Numbered from the stretch's first letter, positions 1-8,510 are shown. The stretch: DNA of 44,423 nt from Crocinitomicaceae bacterium (GCA_029254025.1 JAQWYK010000016.1:1-44423); one strand, 5' to 3'. Notes: generated by a model not told the origin, from the sequence alone. Program-made: numbers and translations.

Positions 1-2
1 AA

Positions 3-206
3 AGAATTTATGCCGTTGGTTACTCAAATGGGGGTATGATGGCATATGGTCTGGCTAATTATAGGAGTGATTTGATTGCAGCGGTAGCATCTGTTTCGGG
101 GGTAATGTTAGATTGTACTAGACCAACAAGTCATCCAATGCCAATAGTTCATCTTCACGGAACCTCTGATGGTGTTTTGCCCTATAATGGCGGAAATTTC
201 GTGTAA
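3..206 (+). pseudogene. C-terminal fragment of an LpqC/PHB-depolymerase-like esterase, truncated
   Basis: An open frame enters from the left edge and stops at 204-206. It encodes the lipase-type nucleophile elbow GYSNGG and, about 50 residues later, HGTSDG, which in poly(3-hydroxybutyrate) depolymerase/LpqC-like esterases carries the catalytic Asp. Family members normally run on for roughly another 80 residues and include the catalytic His, often in a GGHxWP-like context. Here translation ends a few residues after the Asp motif, at PYNGGNFV, so the charge relay looks incomplete. I infer a truncated, probably inactive gene whose 3' end was lost by deletion or recombination near position 195-205. 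The 5' part lies outside the window. A sequencing frameshift is the alternative, but I see no continuation of the family in the next 115 bases. Confidence 0.6.
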
Positions 207-241
207 CTTTACGCGAAAGTGCCAGGGAATTGGCTACTATT

Positions 242-290
242 CTATACTAACCGTTACCAATGTGTTGTTTCAATTGGTAGGGCAGTATAG
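242..290. repeat. Interrupted inverted repeat between esterase fragment and alkD-like gene
   Basis: The arms CTATACT (242-248) plus TACCAAT (255-261) pair with ATTGGTA (273-279) plus AGTATAG (284-290). They are separated by small internal loops and an 11-base apical loop. No T-run follows, so it is a weak candidate for a rho-independent terminator. It lies just downstream of the truncated esterase and may be a scar of the rearrangement or an mRNA-end structure. Confidence 0.5.
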
Positions 291-321
291 AAGGAACATT
301 TAGGAGATTTGCGACCATATT

Positions 322-1026
322 ATGAATGCAAAGGATGTAATTAGTTTGCTTTCTCATAAATCCAACCTTGAAAAAGCTGCATTTTTTCCGCGTTTCTTCA
401 AAAGTTTACCAGGAGAATATGGAGAAGGCGATCTCTTTTTGGGCGTCACTGTTCCCGAGCAACGTGCTATTGTTAAAAAGGTGTTCAAAGACATTGCGCT
501 CAACGAATTATCGAAGTTACTCCAAAACGAATTTCACGAAGCACGGCTCACGGCAGTCTTGATTTTAGTGCGTAAGTTTGAGAAGAATAAGAACGTCGAA
601 GACCGAAAAGAACTTGTTGATTTTTATTTGAATCACTTGGATTACGTCAACAACTGGGATATTGTGGACTCGTCGTGTTATAAAATTCTAGGGCCGTATT
701 TAGTCGATAAGGATAGAAAACTGCTGTATGATTTAGCGTATTCCGATAAGCTATGGTACCAACGTGTAGCTATGATTACTACCTTGCATTTTATCAAAAT
801 TGGTGATTTCAAAGACGCGTTGGCGCTAGCCGAAATATTACTGCCTCATGATCATGATTTAATCCATAAAGCAGTAGGCTGGATGCTCCGCGAAATCGGA
901 AATAAAAACCGACAAGTAGAATTGGATTTTCTAGATGCCCATTATCAAAACATACCCCGAACAGCATTGCGGTATGCCATAGAAAAATTCGAAGAACCAC
1001 TACGGAAACACTATCTAAAGAAGTAG
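322..1026 (+). CDS. DNA alkylation repair protein, AlkD-like HEAT-repeat DNA glycosylase
   Basis: This 234-residue all-helical protein matches the AlkD family, which excises positively charged N3- and N7-alkylated purines from DNA without flipping the base. Visible family residues are W112 and D116 (in NNWDIVD), R148 (in LWYQRVAM) and W187 (in KAVGWMLREIG). These correspond in type and spacing to the aromatic, Asp and Arg residues of the lesion-binding cleft of Bacillus cereus AlkD. The length fits the family. The ATG at 322 is the first in frame and gives a normal N-terminus. No clear TAnnTTTG element is seen directly upstream. The gene stands alone, with 95 bases before xseA. It is cytoplasmic and acts in base-excision repair. 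Confidence 0.9.
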   Translation: MNAKDVISLLSHKSNLEKAAFFPRFFKSLPGEYGEGDLFLGVTVPEQRAIVKKVFKDIALNELSKLLQNEFHEARLTAVLILVRKFEKNKNVEDRKELVDFYLNHLDYVNNWDIVDSSCYKILGPYLVDKDRKLLYDLAYSDKLWYQRVAMITTLHFIKIGDFKDALALAEILLPHDHDLIHKAVGWMLREIGNKNRQVELDFLDAHYQNIPRTALRYAIEKFEEPLRKHYLKK

Positions 1027-1107
1027 TCCAACTTTAAAGGAATGGGAAAACTATTTTGAGGCATTTAATCTGCTTCCCTCCAACCTTTAACATGTAACAA
1101 TTTTTAC

Positions 1108-1115
1108 TACCTTTA
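1108..1115 (+). promoter_or_regulatory. Candidate -7 element for xseAB (TACCTTTA)
   Basis: TACCTTTA differs from the Bacteroidota TAnnTTTG consensus only at the last base and lies 6 bases before the xseA ATG. If used, the leader would be almost absent. It follows a CAACCTTTAACATGTAACA stretch that resembles intergenic words found before the rhomboid and rimO genes. Confidence 0.35.
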
Positions 1116-1121
1116 ATTTCT

Positions 1122-2522
1122 ATGTCTAAAGAAGCTCCGCAACGCAAAATATTCACCTTGACAAAGCTAAACGAAGCACTTGAGCGTCACTTTATGCAGG
1201 AGTTTGGCGTGAAGAACTTTTGGGTAACTGCTGAGATCGTAAAGATTAACCAAAAAGGAGGGAACTTTTATTTAGAACTTGCGGATTCTGTGAATGGTGT
1301 CAAAACAGCTCAAATGTCAGCATACATTTGGGCGATGCAGTTTCAAGAATTGTCCAAATCATTAGGTGAGGAGATTAGAACCATTTTAGTAGCTGGAAAT
1401 AAGGTATTGTTTCAATTGAAAATTGAATTTCATAAAGTCTATGGCTTGAAGCTGAATATTCTCCATGTTGACCCGTCCTATAGTTACGGAGAAATTGAAC
1501 GGATTAAGAAAGAAAATATAGAAATACTCAAGCGTGAAGGGTTGTTTGGACTACAAAAGGAAATACACTTACCCATTCTTGCAAAACGGATTGCTGTCAT
1601 TGGCTCGCCGGAAACATCCGGTTATCGTGACTTTATGGATACGCTATTTAAGAATAATGCCTACAGAAATTTCAAGGTAAAGGTATTTCCTTCTTCTGTT
1701 CAAGGAGATCGATCTGTTTCGGAGCTCATCAATGCTATTCAAAAGGCGCAGGATTATGATGTTGATGTCATCGTAGTTGTACGTGGAGGAGGAGGTAAGA
1801 TGGACCTTCACGTATTTAATGACCTCGAATTGTGCAGAATAATATGTCGTTCCCGTCTTCCCATAATAACCGGAATTGGTCACGAAAGTGATGATGTTGT
1901 AGCAGATTTAGTGGCGAATACACCAACGATTACGCCAACTGCTGCGGCAAAATTTTTATTTATGCGCATTTATACCTTTAGTAAGGATGTTATGGAGTGT
2001 TTTGATGCCGTGAAAGGACTTTCGTTTTTCCAAGTAAGTAATGCAATTGATGAATTTCGACATGCACACAATTACTTAGTGTTGTTTGCTAGGGAATTGC
2101 TGAATAGTTCGAAGCATTTGTTGCAGCAGCGCTCACATGCCGTGCAGCGCGGATTACTTTTTGTGTTGAGTCAAGAACGCAGCGATGTAGAATTGCGCTT
2201 AGAAAAAATTGCCAATTTAGCCTTGAATAGAATTCGACTAACGAAAGATGTAGAATTGTCCAACCGAATAGAGCGTGTTGAGCTACTCGCGATGAACTCC
2301 ATCGAACGCAATCTGGCAGACGTCAATAATTTAGAGGAGCTCTTCCACTTGCTAAATCCGGAAAAATTATTGAAATCGGGTTACACGATTTCAACACTCG
2401 GCGATAAAGATTTAATGGAGTGTATGCAAGGAATTGTTGGGAAAGAATTGAAAACACTTACAACACATTCTTTGGTCACTAGCACAATAACCAAACAAGA
2501 AAAAATAACCAAGAATGAGTAA
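1122..2522 (+). CDS. xseA: Exodeoxyribonuclease VII large subunit
   Basis: XseA is the catalytic subunit of exonuclease VII, which degrades single-stranded DNA from both ends in repair and recombination. The 466-residue protein has an N-terminal OB fold (about residues 10-110) and the catalytic core with VVRGGGG, a DLHVFNDLELCR segment and GIGHESDDVVAD, all typical of the family. A helical region follows, and the C-terminal segment (LNPEKLLKSGYTIS) is the usual XseB-contacting tail. The stop codon overlaps the start of xseB by 8 bases, so the two subunits are probably translationally coupled. The start is the first ATG after a TACCTTTA element. Confidence 0.95.
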   Translation: MSKEAPQRKIFTLTKLNEALERHFMQEFGVKNFWVTAEIVKINQKGGNFYLELADSVNGVKTAQMSAYIWAMQFQELSKSLGEEIRTILVAGNKVLFQLKIEFHKVYGLKLNILHVDPSYSYGEIERIKKENIEILKREGLFGLQKEIHLPILAKRIAVIGSPETSGYRDFMDTLFKNNAYRNFKVKVFPSSVQGDRSVSELINAIQKAQDYDVDVIVVVRGGGGKMDLHVFNDLELCRIICRSRLPIITGIGHESDDVVADLVANTPTITPTAAAKFLFMRIYTFSKDVMECFDAVKGLSFFQVSNAIDEFRHAHNYLVLFARELLNSSKHLLQQRSHAVQRGLLFVLSQERSDVELRLEKIANLALNRIRLTKDVELSNRIERVELLAMNSIERNLADVNNLEELFHLLNPEKLLKSGYTISTLGDKDLMECMQGIVGKELKTLTTHSLVTSTITKQEKITKNE

Positions 2523-2724
2523 AGAAATCACCTATGAAGAAGCGTTGCTTCAATTGAAAGACATTGTGAGTAAGCTCGAAATGAAGCAAGTCAAAATTGA
2601 CGACCTAGCAGGAACGGTTAAAAAAGCCAAACAACTCGTCGATTTCTGTCGAGAGAAGTTAGATAAAACAGAATCTGAAATCAATAAGATTATTCAGCCT
2701 CAAGAGGGGGAAGAGGAGCTCTAA
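2515..2724 (+). CDS. xseB: Exodeoxyribonuclease VII small subunit
   Basis: This 69-residue protein has the XseB pattern: an N-terminal YEEALLQLKDIVSKLE helix, a short turn with IDDL, then a second helix rich in K and E (VDFCREKLDKTESEI) and an acidic tail. The subunit binds the long helical arm of XseA and is needed for exonuclease VII activity and solubility. It overlaps xseA by 8 bases in a different frame, which is the expected operon arrangement. It is followed after 15 bases by the convergent gcvT gene, with no clear terminator hairpin between them. Confidence 0.93.
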   Translation: MSKEITYEEALLQLKDIVSKLEMKQVKIDDLAGTVKKAKQLVDFCREKLDKTESEINKIIQPQEGEEEL

Positions 2725-2739
2725 ACGCTGAACTGACCT

Positions 2740-3837
2740 CTAACCTTTGTAAAACGGTAATTTCACTACCACTGCTTTCAGTGATTTGTTTCTTACCTGC
2801 ACAAAAATCTCACTTCCTTCAGTAGCAAGTTCAACGGGCACATAACCCAACCCAATTGCTTTGTCCAAGGAGGGCGACATTGTACCAGAAGTTACTTTAC
2901 CAATTACGTTGTCATTCGCATCAAGGATAGGGTAGTCGTGACGCGGAATACCTTTGTCAACCAATTCAAAAGCAACCAATTTGCGTGTAACACCAGCTTC
3001 TTTTTGTTTTGCCAAGAATTCTTTATTAACAAAATCTTTATCAAACTTCGTAATCCATCCTAAACCAGCTTCTAATGGCGATGTAGTGTCATCAATATCA
3101 TTTCCATACAAGCAGTAGCCCATTTCCAAACGCAACGTATCACGTGCACCTAAACCGATAGGTTGAATTCCGTACTCTTTTCCCGCTTCAAAGACTTTAT
3201 TCCATACTTTTTCAGCATCTTCATTTTTCACGTAGATTTCGAAACCACCGCTTCCTGTATAACCAGTTGCAGAGATGATCACATTAGAACAACCTGCGAA
3301 ATCACCTACCTCGAAGTGGTAGAATTTAAGAGTGCTTAAATCAGTTGAAGTAAGGCTTTGCATGGCCTCAGCTGCTTTCGGACCTTGAATCGCTAAAAGG
3401 CTGTAATTGTCAGATGCATTCGTCATCTCAACTCCCATATCATTGTGCTGAGTAATCCAGTTCCAATCTTTTTCGATGTTACTGGCATTCACCACCAATA
3501 AATACTTTTCGTCATCAAATTTATATACGATTAAATCATCTACAATTCCCCCTTTACCATTCGGCAAGCAACTGTACTGGGCACGACCTGGTGTAAGCTT
3601 CGAGGCATCATTGGAGGTGACTTTTTGGATTAAATCTAAAGCTTTAGGGCCCTTTAAAATAAATTCACCCATGTGTGAAACATCAAACACCCCAACTCCT
3701 GTTCGAACGCATTCATGCTCCGCTTTCAATCCTTGGTATTGAACGGGCATGTAGTATCCTGCAAAGGGAACCATTTTCGCACCTAACGCAATATGAACGT
3801 GAGATAAAGCTGTATTTTTTAATGTTTCAGTTTCCAT
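2740..3837 (-). CDS. gcvT: Aminomethyltransferase, glycine cleavage system T protein
   Basis: T protein takes the aminomethyl group from lipoylated H protein, transfers its one-carbon unit to tetrahydrofolate and releases ammonia. The 365-residue protein has the usual length. Visible hallmarks are the N-terminal [31 protein letters not shown], the [12 protein letters not shown] segment holding the conserved catalytic Asp, [12 protein letters not shown], and [20 protein letters not shown]. The C-terminal beta-barrel carries [12 protein letters not shown]. Other gcv genes are not nearby, so the system is dispersed here. Upstream on the minus strand TACATTAG resembles the -7 consensus with one mismatch. 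No glycine riboswitch is seen. Confidence 0.96.
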   Translation of the reverse strand: METETLKNTALSHVHIALGAKMVPFAGYYMPVQYQGLKAEHECVRTGVGVFDVSHMGEFILKGPKALDLIQKVTSNDASKLTPGRAQYSCLPNGKGGIVDDLIVYKFDDEKYLLVVNASNIEKDWNWITQHNDMGVEMTNASDNYSLLAIQGPKAAEAMQSLTSTDLSTLKFYHFEVGDFAGCSNVIISATGYTGSGGFEIYVKNEDAEKVWNKVFEAGKEYGIQPIGLGARDTLRLEMGYCLYGNDIDDTTSPLEAGLGWITKFDKDFVNKEFLAKQKEAGVTRKLVAFELVDKGIPRHDYPILDANDNVIGKVTSGTMSPSLDKAIGLGYVPVELATEGSEIFVQVRNKSLKAVVVKLPFYKG

Positions 3838-3943
3838 CGAATAATTTTTTGGCTAATGTAGTATTTTGGAGAGAATTTGCGATTCAAAAGCGTGGAAATA
3901 TTTATGTAGGTTCTGTTTTGTACAACTCAAAAAGTGGCTCCGC

Positions 3944-5386
3944 CTAGATTTCGAATGCACGGGCATATTCATTGTATCGAATGAATACTTTACGAACGTA
4001 TTGATGCGTTTCGACTCCGCGCAAATAACCTGAACGACATACCTCATCTTGATAAAAGGCAGGTTTGGAAAGTTTGAGAATAAACAACTCCACATTATCG
4101 TCCCAAATAAGTGGGTCTTTTCCATGTTTTTTTGCCAATCGCTGCGCATCTTTGATATGTCCTAGTCCTGCATTATAGGTGGCTAAAGTGAATTTCATTC
4201 GTTGCGTAGAATCCGGAATTTCTTTCCAGTCATTATAGTTGCGCTGAATTTTCTTCATTCCTCCACGCAGTTGAACGATAGGAGGAGAGTCTGGATAAAC
4301 ACCATATACTGGTCCAACGCTAGGCATGAACTGCATGAGTCCATAAGCTCCAGCCCATGATTCAAGTCCATCTTTGAATTTGGATTCTTGATAGACAATT
4401 GCAGAGAACAAGCGCCAATCAAAGTTATATTCTGCTGTAACTTGTTGAATTTCCTTGTCATATTTCGATATTTTTCCTCCTCCAAGAGAAGAAAATTCAT
4501 CTTGCGACTTCTCTGAAAAGGATTTCATATTTAAATACTTGTGCAGAATATAGCGATAGGTAGGCGTCTTCATGAAATCAACAAGCCATGCGTCCAACCG
4601 GTCTTGCAGTGCTGGCGCCTTTTTTCGCAGTCCAAATGCAATTTTTTGAGAAATACTCAATTCCAGATCGATATCTATATTAGGAAAGAACGCCTGATTG
4701 ATTTGTGCCACATTTTTATCCGTGATAGTGTAATCGATTATTCCGGCGGAAACCCATTCGATAATTTCCTCTGGAATTACATCTCCGTCAATTGCTTTTG
4801 TATAGATGGTATCGCCAAGCTCCTCCTGCAGGTGCTCCAAACGTTTATAATAGCTGGAATTTCCCCAAACATGAATTTCTTTTTGCGCAAGGTATTCGGG
4901 GTCAGTGATAAGATCTTGTTTCCAATCCCTTTCTTTACGTGTTTCCCAATCCTCTGGTTTGCGTTGCACTAGAACTTGAGGAGTCCGCATATAGGGCTCA
5001 CTAAAGTCAATTTCTTTCATACGATCCTTGGTTACCGTGTAATTGCAAGAAATAAGGTCGCCCTGCTCGCTGAGTAACATGGGAATCATATCATCAAGGT
5101 TTTTTACGATTATCATTTCTAGTTGCACCCCAATTTCCTTAACAAATCGATGAAGAATCTCGTATTCGAGACCCATCGGCTGACCGCGGTATATGAAATA
5201 AGAAATGGTGCTATTTTCAACAAGAACTGTTAATTTTTTATCGCGAATAATCTCTGGAAGATCTCGTGGGGCGTCCGAAATCTCAACGGCTACATGCTCT
5301 TGCTTCGATTTCTCTCCACAACCAACACTAACTCCTATTATGAGGAGTAAGAATATGATACGAGAAATACATAAAGTAGCCTTCAC
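3944..5386 (-). CDS. MltF-like membrane-bound lytic murein transglycosylase, lipoprotein
   Basis: Residues 1-23 form a lipoprotein signal ending in VGC with Cys23 as the lipidation site. Residues about 48-290 are a solute-binding-protein family 3 domain (LTVLVENSTISYFIYRGQ, DRMKEIDFSEPYM, later DYTITDKNV), which in MltF is regulatory. Residues about 310-470 are a transglycosylase SLT domain with catalytic Glu334 in VYQESKF, followed by WAGAYGLMQFMP and LATYNAGLGHI. The enzyme would cleave glycan strands of peptidoglycan non-hydrolytically, anchored to the outer membrane on its periplasmic face. The architecture and length (480 residues) match MltF. It is a single gene with a 106-base gap to gcvT. 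The assignment to MltF rather than a close paralogue is by architecture. Confidence 0.88.
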   Translation of the reverse strand: MKATLCISRIIFLLLIIGVSVGCGEKSKQEHVAVEISDAPRDLPEIIRDKKLTVLVENSTISYFIYRGQPMGLEYEILHRFVKEIGVQLEMIIVKNLDDMIPMLLSEQGDLISCNYTVTKDRMKEIDFSEPYMRTPQVLVQRKPEDWETRKERDWKQDLITDPEYLAQKEIHVWGNSSYYKRLEHLQEELGDTIYTKAIDGDVIPEEIIEWVSAGIIDYTITDKNVAQINQAFFPNIDIDLELSISQKIAFGLRKKAPALQDRLDAWLVDFMKTPTYRYILHKYLNMKSFSEKSQDEFSSLGGGKISKYDKEIQQVTAEYNFDWRLFSAIVYQESKFKDGLESWAGAYGLMQFMPSVGPVYGVYPDSPPIVQLRGGMKKIQRNYNDWKEIPDSTQRMKFTLATYNAGLGHIKDAQRLAKKHGKDPLIWDDNVELFILKLSKPAFYQDEVCRSGYLRGVETHQYVRKVFIRYNEYARAFEI

Positions 5387-5431
5387 ATTAAAAAATTTGA
5401 ATCAATATAAGAAGAATAAATGGAACATAAA

Positions 5432-5445
5432 ATTTCACGTGAAAT
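5432..5445. promoter_or_regulatory. Perfect 14-bp palindrome ATTTCACGTGAAAT, near-parS
   Basis: The sequence is exactly self-complementary. Its central 12 bases, TTTCACGTGAAA, equal the core of the ParB-binding parS consensus TGTTTCACGTGAAACA. Over 16 bases 13 match; the differences are the two outermost bases on the left and one on the right. It lies in the 102-base intergenic space between the transglycosylase and the M42 peptidase gene, both on the minus strand. It could be a degenerate parS or an ordinary operator. Confidence 0.4.
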
Positions 5446-5488
5446 AAATGATTAAGCGTGAATGGTATCTTTATGGTTTAGGAGATGC

Positions 5489-6409
5489 TTATAGCTGCTG
5501 CATAAGGACTTGATATAAATTGACCATGTTAATGATATCGTTCAGAAAAACTTTTTCATCCGGAGTATGAACATGATCCTCTGGAGCACCAATAAAACAC
5601 CAATCAAAAGGAACATCCGACCGCTGTAATGCAGTGCCATCACTTCCACCCGAAGATTCAACTTCCAATTGAAATGGTATGTTCGTATTTCGGGCAATTT
5701 CAATGATTCGATTGAGGTAGGAACGTCTCGGAATACCACTGTCACGCATGCTAATAGCAACGCCCGCGCCATGTTTTACGCCAGCAGTTACCCAAGTGAT
5801 GTCAGAAATAAGCGCTTGACTTACACCATATCGCTCAAAAATATATCTCCCTAAGTACCCAACGGTACCTCCGCCGTGTTCTTCATACGTTGAAAATACG
5901 ATAATACCATTTGTTAATGTTTTTGCCACTTCAAGCGCGTTCCATGCACCTAATCGATTATCTAAATAAGGGCTCTGAACATAGGTGTCATTAATTCTGA
6001 AATCAGGCTTAAATGTCAGTATTGTACCTCGATCCAATTCTCGATCATATATGTATTGCAAGTGACGTTCGTTTTCTTCGTCAATTACCATAAGCTCTGT
6101 TTCAATTTCGCCCCGACTATCTTTTCCTACGAGTTCGATTCCATCCATAGTTTTGGGTCCCCCGATTTTTATGAGGTCTTTTCCATACCCTACAGTGAAT
6201 CCAATCGTGTCGATGTGCGCAAAAATAGCTGTTCTTGGTTTACCGAAGACAAGAATAATCGCATCTTGGAACTCTCCTCCGTGTATGATTTCTGGTTGAA
6301 CAGTCCAATCTTTTTTAGCCGATTCAATATGATTCAAAATGAAGGATTTGATGGCAGATTCATCTCCTGAGGCACCACGAACAGCTATAAGTTGTTTTAA
6401 TAATTCCAT
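5489..6409 (-). CDS. M42-family (glutamyl/deblocking aminopeptidase-like) metallopeptidase
   Basis: The 306-residue cytosolic-type peptidase shows a complete two-metal M42/M28-like set: H65 and D67 in AHIDT, D150 in SPYLDNRLGAW, E176 and E177 in TYEEHGG, D203 in SDITW, and H281 in DHVHTPDE. E176 is the likely general base. In M42 enzymes such as PepA/FrvX these residues hold two zinc or cobalt ions and remove N-terminal residues from peptides. At 306 residues it is shorter than the usual 340-360, so the inserted dimerisation domain appears reduced. Its ATG shares one base with the stop of the upstream YigZ-like gene (TAATG on the minus strand), a sign of translational coupling. The exact substrate cannot be read from sequence. 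Confidence 0.85.
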   Translation of the reverse strand: MELLKQLIAVRGASGDESAIKSFILNHIESAKKDWTVQPEIIHGGEFQDAIILVFGKPRTAIFAHIDTIGFTVGYGKDLIKIGGPKTMDGIELVGKDSRGEIETELMVIDEENERHLQYIYDRELDRGTILTFKPDFRINDTYVQSPYLDNRLGAWNALEVAKTLTNGIIVFSTYEEHGGGTVGYLGRYIFERYGVSQALISDITWVTAGVKHGAGVAISMRDSGIPRRSYLNRIIEIARNTNIPFQLEVESSGGSDGTALQRSDVPFDWCFIGAPEDHVHTPDEKVFLNDIINMVNLYQVLMQQL

Positions 6410-7023
6410 TATTTTATTCCAAGATCTATTGATTTCAAACTACTAAATGCCTGCAATTGATTAATTAGCGGCACCGCGTTTTCTAGTGCAACGTTAACTT
6501 TAATTTCACAGTGAACCCCAAAGTCTTGATGAATGATTTCAACAAAAGGCTGTTTAACGCTATTCATAATATGCGGCATGTCTTCATAATTGAAGGTGAG
6601 TTGAAGAAATTGCCGTAATTCACGGATAATAATTGTACCACTTTCAATGGCTTCTTTTGCCGCTGTGCGGTATGCGTTAATAAGTCCACCTACACCTAGT
6701 TTGGTTCCTCCATAGTAGCGTACGACTCCAATCAATACGTTGGTGAGTTCAAAAGAGTGAATCTGTCCTAGTATAGGAGCTCCAGCACTGTTGTTGGGTT
6801 CTCCATCATCATTTGCCCGATACTCCACTTTGTCCACGCCAAAACAGTATGCGTAGCATAAATGTCTTGCCTGATGGTGCTCATTTTTCCATCGTTCCAG
6901 CAATTCTTTTGCTTGATCTTCAGAATAACAAGGTGCTGCAATACCAATAAACTTAGATCCTTTCTCTTTATAAAGGCCCTCACTTTGATCACATAAAGTT
7001 CGGTATGTAGATTCTTTTGACAG
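6409..7023 (-). CDS. YigZ/IMPACT-family protein, non-AUG start likely
   Basis: The family core is clear: YKEKGSKFIGIA, HHQARHLCYAYCFG, NDDGEPNNSAGAPILGQI, VVRYYGGTKLGVGGLINAY, and a C-terminal DUF1949-like domain. IMPACT/YigZ proteins bind translation-related partners in eukaryotes; the bacterial role is uncertain. The homologous frame begins upstream of any ATG: codons for YRTLCDQSEGLYKEKGSKF are in frame, and the frame is closed by TAA at 7036-7038. Between that stop and the YRT codons there is no ATG, GTG or TTG. The only near-cognate starts are ATC (7030-7032) and CTG (7021-7023). I give the CTG start. An internal TTG at 6903 would delete about 40 conserved residues. A TACTTTTG promoter at 7039-7046 makes the transcript start practically at these codons. 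Confidence 0.8.
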   Translation of the reverse strand: MSKESTYRTLCDQSEGLYKEKGSKFIGIAAPCYSEDQAKELLERWKNEHHQARHLCYAYCFGVDKVEYRANDDGEPNNSAGAPILGQIHSFELTNVLIGVVRYYGGTKLGVGGLINAYRTAAKEAIESGTIIIRELRQFLQLTFNYEDMPHIMNSVKQPFVEIIHQDFGVHCEIKVNVALENAVPLINQLQAFSSLKSIDLGIK

Positions 7024-7038
7024 TTTTGTGATTTTTTA

Positions 7039-7046
7039 CAAAAGTA
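7039..7046 (-). promoter_or_regulatory. -7 promoter element TACTTTTG for YigZ-like gene
   Basis: This is a perfect TAnnTTTG match on the minus strand. It ends 6 to 15 bases before the candidate ATC and CTG start codons, so the mRNA would be leaderless or nearly so. It is almost back to back with the weaker TATCTTGC element (7049-7056) of the divergent lipoprotein gene. Confidence 0.6.
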
Positions 7047-7070
7047 GCTATCTTGCGTCAAATTCAACGA

Positions 7071-7586
7071 ATGAAACGAGTAGGTTGGTGTCTATGTTTG
7101 ATTTTTGCGCTACTATCGTGCGCTAAAGAAGAAGAAGGAACCTGCTTCGATAGTGTTTTGTCTTCCGGAGAGGTGAACGTTGATTGTGGGGGAGTTTGTC
7201 CTCCATGTACTTCAGGAAATGGGGTATCAGAGTTTTTCCTAGCCACGATAAACGGGGTGTCGATGCAATTTTCTCAACGTACCTTAGTTGACGCTCCGAG
7301 TTGGATACTGAATTTTTCTAATGATACACTGGCCATAAGTCTTAATCTTGGAAACGGAACAGCCCCTGGTGCATACGCTATAGAAGCCGCTTTTACAGAG
7401 GCTACAATGAATGGCAAAGCCTATGATTATGTGCATGAGGGATTGGTGGTTTTAGCCGATATCGACACTGCCAATAGACGTCTTTCGGGATTTTTTGAGG
7501 CCAAGTTGGTGGGTTATTTTTCGGACTCCTTATTAGTGGATACGTTGAGAATAACAAATGGAGATTTTGAATCAATTCCGTATTGA
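7071..7586 (+). CDS. Secreted lipoprotein with Cys-rich DCGGxCPPC motif, unknown function
   Basis: The ATG at 7071 gives a short lipoprotein signal ending ALLSC, with Cys17 as the acylated residue; an in-frame TTG at 7053 is a poorer start. After the lipid anchor comes a CFDSVLSSGEVNVDCGGVCPPC segment. This short cysteine motif (C, about 12 residues, DCGGxCPxC) is recurrent in Bacteroidota surface proteins and probably forms disulfides. The remaining 130 residues are predicted beta-rich (VSEFFLATINGVSMQFS, DSLLVDTLRITNGDFESIPY) and I recognise no enzyme motif. It is divergent from the YigZ-like gene and monocistronic. It may sit in the outer membrane; its function is unknown. Confidence 0.75.
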   Translation: MKRVGWCLCLIFALLSCAKEEEGTCFDSVLSSGEVNVDCGGVCPPCTSGNGVSEFFLATINGVSMQFSQRTLVDAPSWILNFSNDTLAISLNLGNGTAPGAYAIEAAFTEATMNGKAYDYVHEGLVVLADIDTANRRLSGFFEAKLVGYFSDSLLVDTLRITNGDFESIPY

Positions 7587-7645
7587 AATAATAGTATACT
7601 TTCCAGTTTTACTGTAAGAGGAGGAGTTGAGTTATCATTTTAATT

Positions 7646-8491
7646 CTAAAACTTCAACCCAGCCTTAATCATTCCTATCATATCTTCCCGGAAGAAATCG
7701 TGCCCAGCTGGAATTACAACCAGCGCAGTCGGTTGATCAATTTTAGATAAAAACCCTTCTGCACTTTTTTTTGTAATGATTCGGTCGAATTCACCAATGA
7801 TCAAACGAAAGGGAATAGGATGAGTGTTGAGCGCTTCTCGAATTCGTTTAGGTTTAGGACGCAAATTTCGAAATGCGGACCATGTGTGAAAGGCCCGCTT
7901 AAATTTTTGATGATCACTAGTGTAGAACTTTAAGAAGCCTACAATTTTTGGGTGAATCACGTTTACTTTAGCCAAAGCAGAAGCTACTGTCAATAGCTCA
8001 TGTGGTTTTTCTGTCCACCGTTTAAACAATCTGCGCGCCCACCATCTCCTTTGAGACCAAGAATAAAAATTGGTATCGTTAAGACCGTCTGGAGCTAATA
8101 ATTGAACCGACAAAACTCGCTGAATGAAAAAGGGGAGAACAGAAAGTACAAATCGTCCTCCTTGACTGTAAGCGACAAAGTGAAAATGAGAGATTTTTTC
8201 TTGGATTAATAATTTTTCTAACAATTTTTCAACATCCTCAATTACGATTAGGTTGCGGTTCAAACGATCGTCGGAGAAAGTGGATTCTCCATGAAGGAAG
8301 AGGTTGATAGAAATAACTCGTTTTGATGCATCCCCAAGAAAATCAAAGTCTTGCGCATGCTTGCCATGACCATGTAAGGCAACAACGATTTCACTTCCAG
8401 TTCCAAATACCATATAGGATAATCGTAAATCCTTGTATTCAACAAAAAAGTAATCCTCTTTCACTGTCGAAAAAATATTATGCACACCCAT
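7646..8491 (-). CDS. Alpha/beta-fold hydrolase
   Basis: The 281-residue protein has a canonical alpha/beta-hydrolase layout without a signal peptide. It has an oxyanion HGHG loop at residues 40-43, a nucleophile elbow AYSQGG with Ser109, Asp236 in GEFDRII, and His264 in PAGHDFF. The lid region between the nucleophile and the Asp (about 135-215) is rich in aromatic and basic residues (RRWWARRLFKRW), which suggests contact with membranes or acidic substrates. Substrate cannot be deduced; esterases, lipases and MenH-like enzymes share these motifs. It is convergent with the lipoprotein gene and divergent from carB. Confidence 0.8.
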   Translation of the reverse strand: MGVHNIFSTVKEDYFFVEYKDLRLSYMVFGTGSEIVVALHGHGKHAQDFDFLGDASKRVISINLFLHGESTFSDDRLNRNLIVIEDVEKLLEKLLIQEKISHFHFVAYSQGGRFVLSVLPFFIQRVLSVQLLAPDGLNDTNFYSWSQRRWWARRLFKRWTEKPHELLTVASALAKVNVIHPKIVGFLKFYTSDHQKFKRAFHTWSAFRNLRPKPKRIREALNTHPIPFRLIIGEFDRIITKKSAEGFLSKIDQPTALVVIPAGHDFFREDMIGMIKAGLKF

Positions 8492-8510
8492 AAAAGTACT
8501 TATTTTGAAT

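Noticed and set aside
3476-3742. Long open frames opposite gcvT, pheT and other genes
   Set aside because: They are antisense shadows of well-supported genes, with no family motifs and no promoter.
7053-7586. TTG start at 7053 for the lipoprotein gene
   Set aside because: The ATG at 7071 gives a standard lipoprotein signal. The TTG adds six residues and falls inside the promoter region.
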